NCBI GenBank assembly: GCA_030765055.1
Contig: CM060957.1
Coordinates: 197,715,835-197,779,834, forward strand
Direction of reading: 5' to 3'
Length of the DNA: 64,000 nucleotides
From: Mantis religiosa
Lineage: Eukaryota; Arthropoda; Insecta; Mantodea; Mantidae
This document shows positions 62,781 to 64,000 of this stretch, piece after piece. The translations under genes were made by a program, and so were the position numbers. Every line of letters starts with the position of its first letter. The stretch's first letter is position 1. Below the pieces are notes generated by a model. It saw nothing but the letters and a program-made list of their open reading frames with translations. It was not told the origin of the DNA and did not search any database.

Positions 62781-64000
62781 CTGCGTACATTATGATTCTA
62801 CTTTTTGGAGGATTAGGTATATCATTTATGTATATGATGAACAGAAGTGACCTAAAACAGAACCCTGTGGAACCCCTTGTTTTACTGCTATACTTTTTTA
62901 ATAATGGTCTTTCAAGCATTGATTTGTTAGTTGAGTTATTTTTACTTGCTGTGTTCTATTACTTAAATATGATTTTATTAATTTCAATGCAATTCCTCTG
63001 ATTCCGTAGTGATGCAACTTATCTAGGAGTAATTTGTGATCTGTGCAGTCAAAAGCTTTAGTTAAGTCTAAGAAAATGCAGTTGTGTACATGTTTATACA
63101 TATTATCTATTATATAGTCTATTATTTCTGCTATAACTTTAATAGTCGACATATTTTTTCTGAAACCATACTGAGCACTGTTTAGTATTTTGTATTTTTC
63201 TAAAAAGGATATGATTTTATTTACAATTATTTTCTCTAGCAGTGTCGATACCAGGGCTATTGAACGGTAATTACTAGCTACTTCGTTATCTCCTTTCTTG
63301 TGTAAGGGCTCTACAACTGTTTTCTTTAGGGATGTTGGGAATATGCCTTCTCTTAAAGTTGAATTAATTAAATGAGTTGGCGGTTCTAGCAAGTATGGGG
63401 CACATTTTTTAAAAAACTTTTAAGAGATTTCATCAAGCCTGGCTTAATTTTTATTTTTCATCTTATTTATAGTTTTTAAGACCTCTTCTTGTGATACATC
63501 ACCAATATAAATTTTGTTGGCCATAGATTTTATGTTAACTTATGATTGTTCATTTGTGTTTATGAAGGGGTTGACAAGGTCCTGCTTTGGCAGCATTTGT
63601 CTTCTGTTAAGTTACGATGCCTAATTTAGTGTCTATATGAATGGAATGATAGAGTTCTGTATTATGGAAATTTAGTATGAGATTATATTAGGTTATCTTG
63701 AGTATCAAATCTTTGTTAAAGCTTAACATATTGTTGTAGGACTTACATAGAAGCACATGTACTATTGGACAAAGCATTGAGCTGTATTCACCTTGACTGA
63801 CCAGCGTACCATCGCGTTCTTATCTGGTGATAAGAAGAGTGAAATCATATAAGCTGCCATACAGTGAGTGATGAAACACAAATACATCACTTGGAAGCTG
63901 TGTGTCTGATATGAAAGGTCTGGCAAGTATTATATGCAACATGGGTGCATAATAATAAAAAAATAATCTTAAAGATTAAAAATGCATGAAATATGTCCCC
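62781..64000 (-). pseudogene. LINE X copy 2, reverse transcriptase and upstream region
   Basis: Minus strand, the same LINE as at 35.3-39.8 kb. 63729-64000 is the upstream sequence, and the empty site for the gypsy is at about 63728. The frame 63392-62898 gives HLINSTLREGIFPTSLKKTV, NYRSIALVSTLLEKIIVNKI, and then FLDLTKAFDCTDHKLLLDKL with motif A intact. After a break, GSTGFCFRSLLFIIYINDIP, then SRIIMYA, ends at the LTR insertion. The rest of the RT is lost. Confidence 0.85.

Overview
The window looks like repeat-rich intergenic or intronic DNA of an arthropod, most likely an insect with a large, AT-rich genome. The case rests on the mix of elements: an intact-looking mariner, Penelope-like retroelements (PLEs), DUF4371-type hAT, DDE (IS630/Tc1-like) transposons, Ty3/gypsy LTR elements with a tRNA-Leu-like primer site, several LINE clades and three tRNA-derived SINE families. 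No bacterial or viral gene set, rRNA gene or functional tRNA gene was seen. The one sequence that looks like host coding DNA is a minus-strand exon at 4942-5623. It has splice sites at both ends and an in-frame 108-bp repeat.

Layout. 1-4.5 kb holds three decayed LINE pieces. 4.9-5.6 kb is the candidate host exon. 6.4-7.7 kb is a full-length mariner inserted in a LINE fragment. 8.4-11.8 kb holds a transposase scrap, a SINE and hAT copy 1. 11.8-18.75 kb is a nearly complete minus-strand LINE (coiled-coil/SGNH ORF1 plus endonuclease-RT ORF2) carrying a PLE with a 12-bp target duplication and a (TAA)n tract of about 230 bp in its 3' UTR. 19-24 kb holds a DDE transposon, a second PLE, a SINE and repeat A. 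24.2-29.4 kb holds a LINE scrap, a solo LTR, a LINE, a SINE and a broken gypsy pol. 30.6-34.4 kb is an LTR element whose 5' LTR contains a solo gypsy LTR. 35.6-38.05 kb is a gypsy element inserted in a LINE, which further on is interrupted by a 651-bp TIR element. 40-46 kb is mostly inverted copies of repeats B and A. 46.0-55.6 kb is hAT copy 2, split by a gypsy with apparently identical LTRs, a Penelope tail palindrome, an RNase H LINE (itself carrying a SINE, a palindrome and a third PLE) and a solo LTR. 55.6-61 kb repeats the B, Penelope/DDE, A order. 61-62.8 kb is an LTR-plus-gag remnant inside a second copy of the LINE seen at 35-39 kb.

The main large-scale pattern is one ancestral unit present three times: hAT at 8.9-11 and 46-55.6 kb, repeat B at 11, 44-46 and 55.6-57.5 kb, and repeat A at 22.4, 41-44 and 59.7 kb. 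Different later insertions sit in each copy, so one copy often preserves the empty site for another. This allowed several target-site duplications to be read directly. The most interesting signals are hammerhead-ribozyme-like cores inside the C-terminal coding end of the PLEs, an ATAT insertion preference shared by all five gypsy-family LTR insertions, and two gypsy copies in which gag is fused to the RT/RNase H region at the same pol position.
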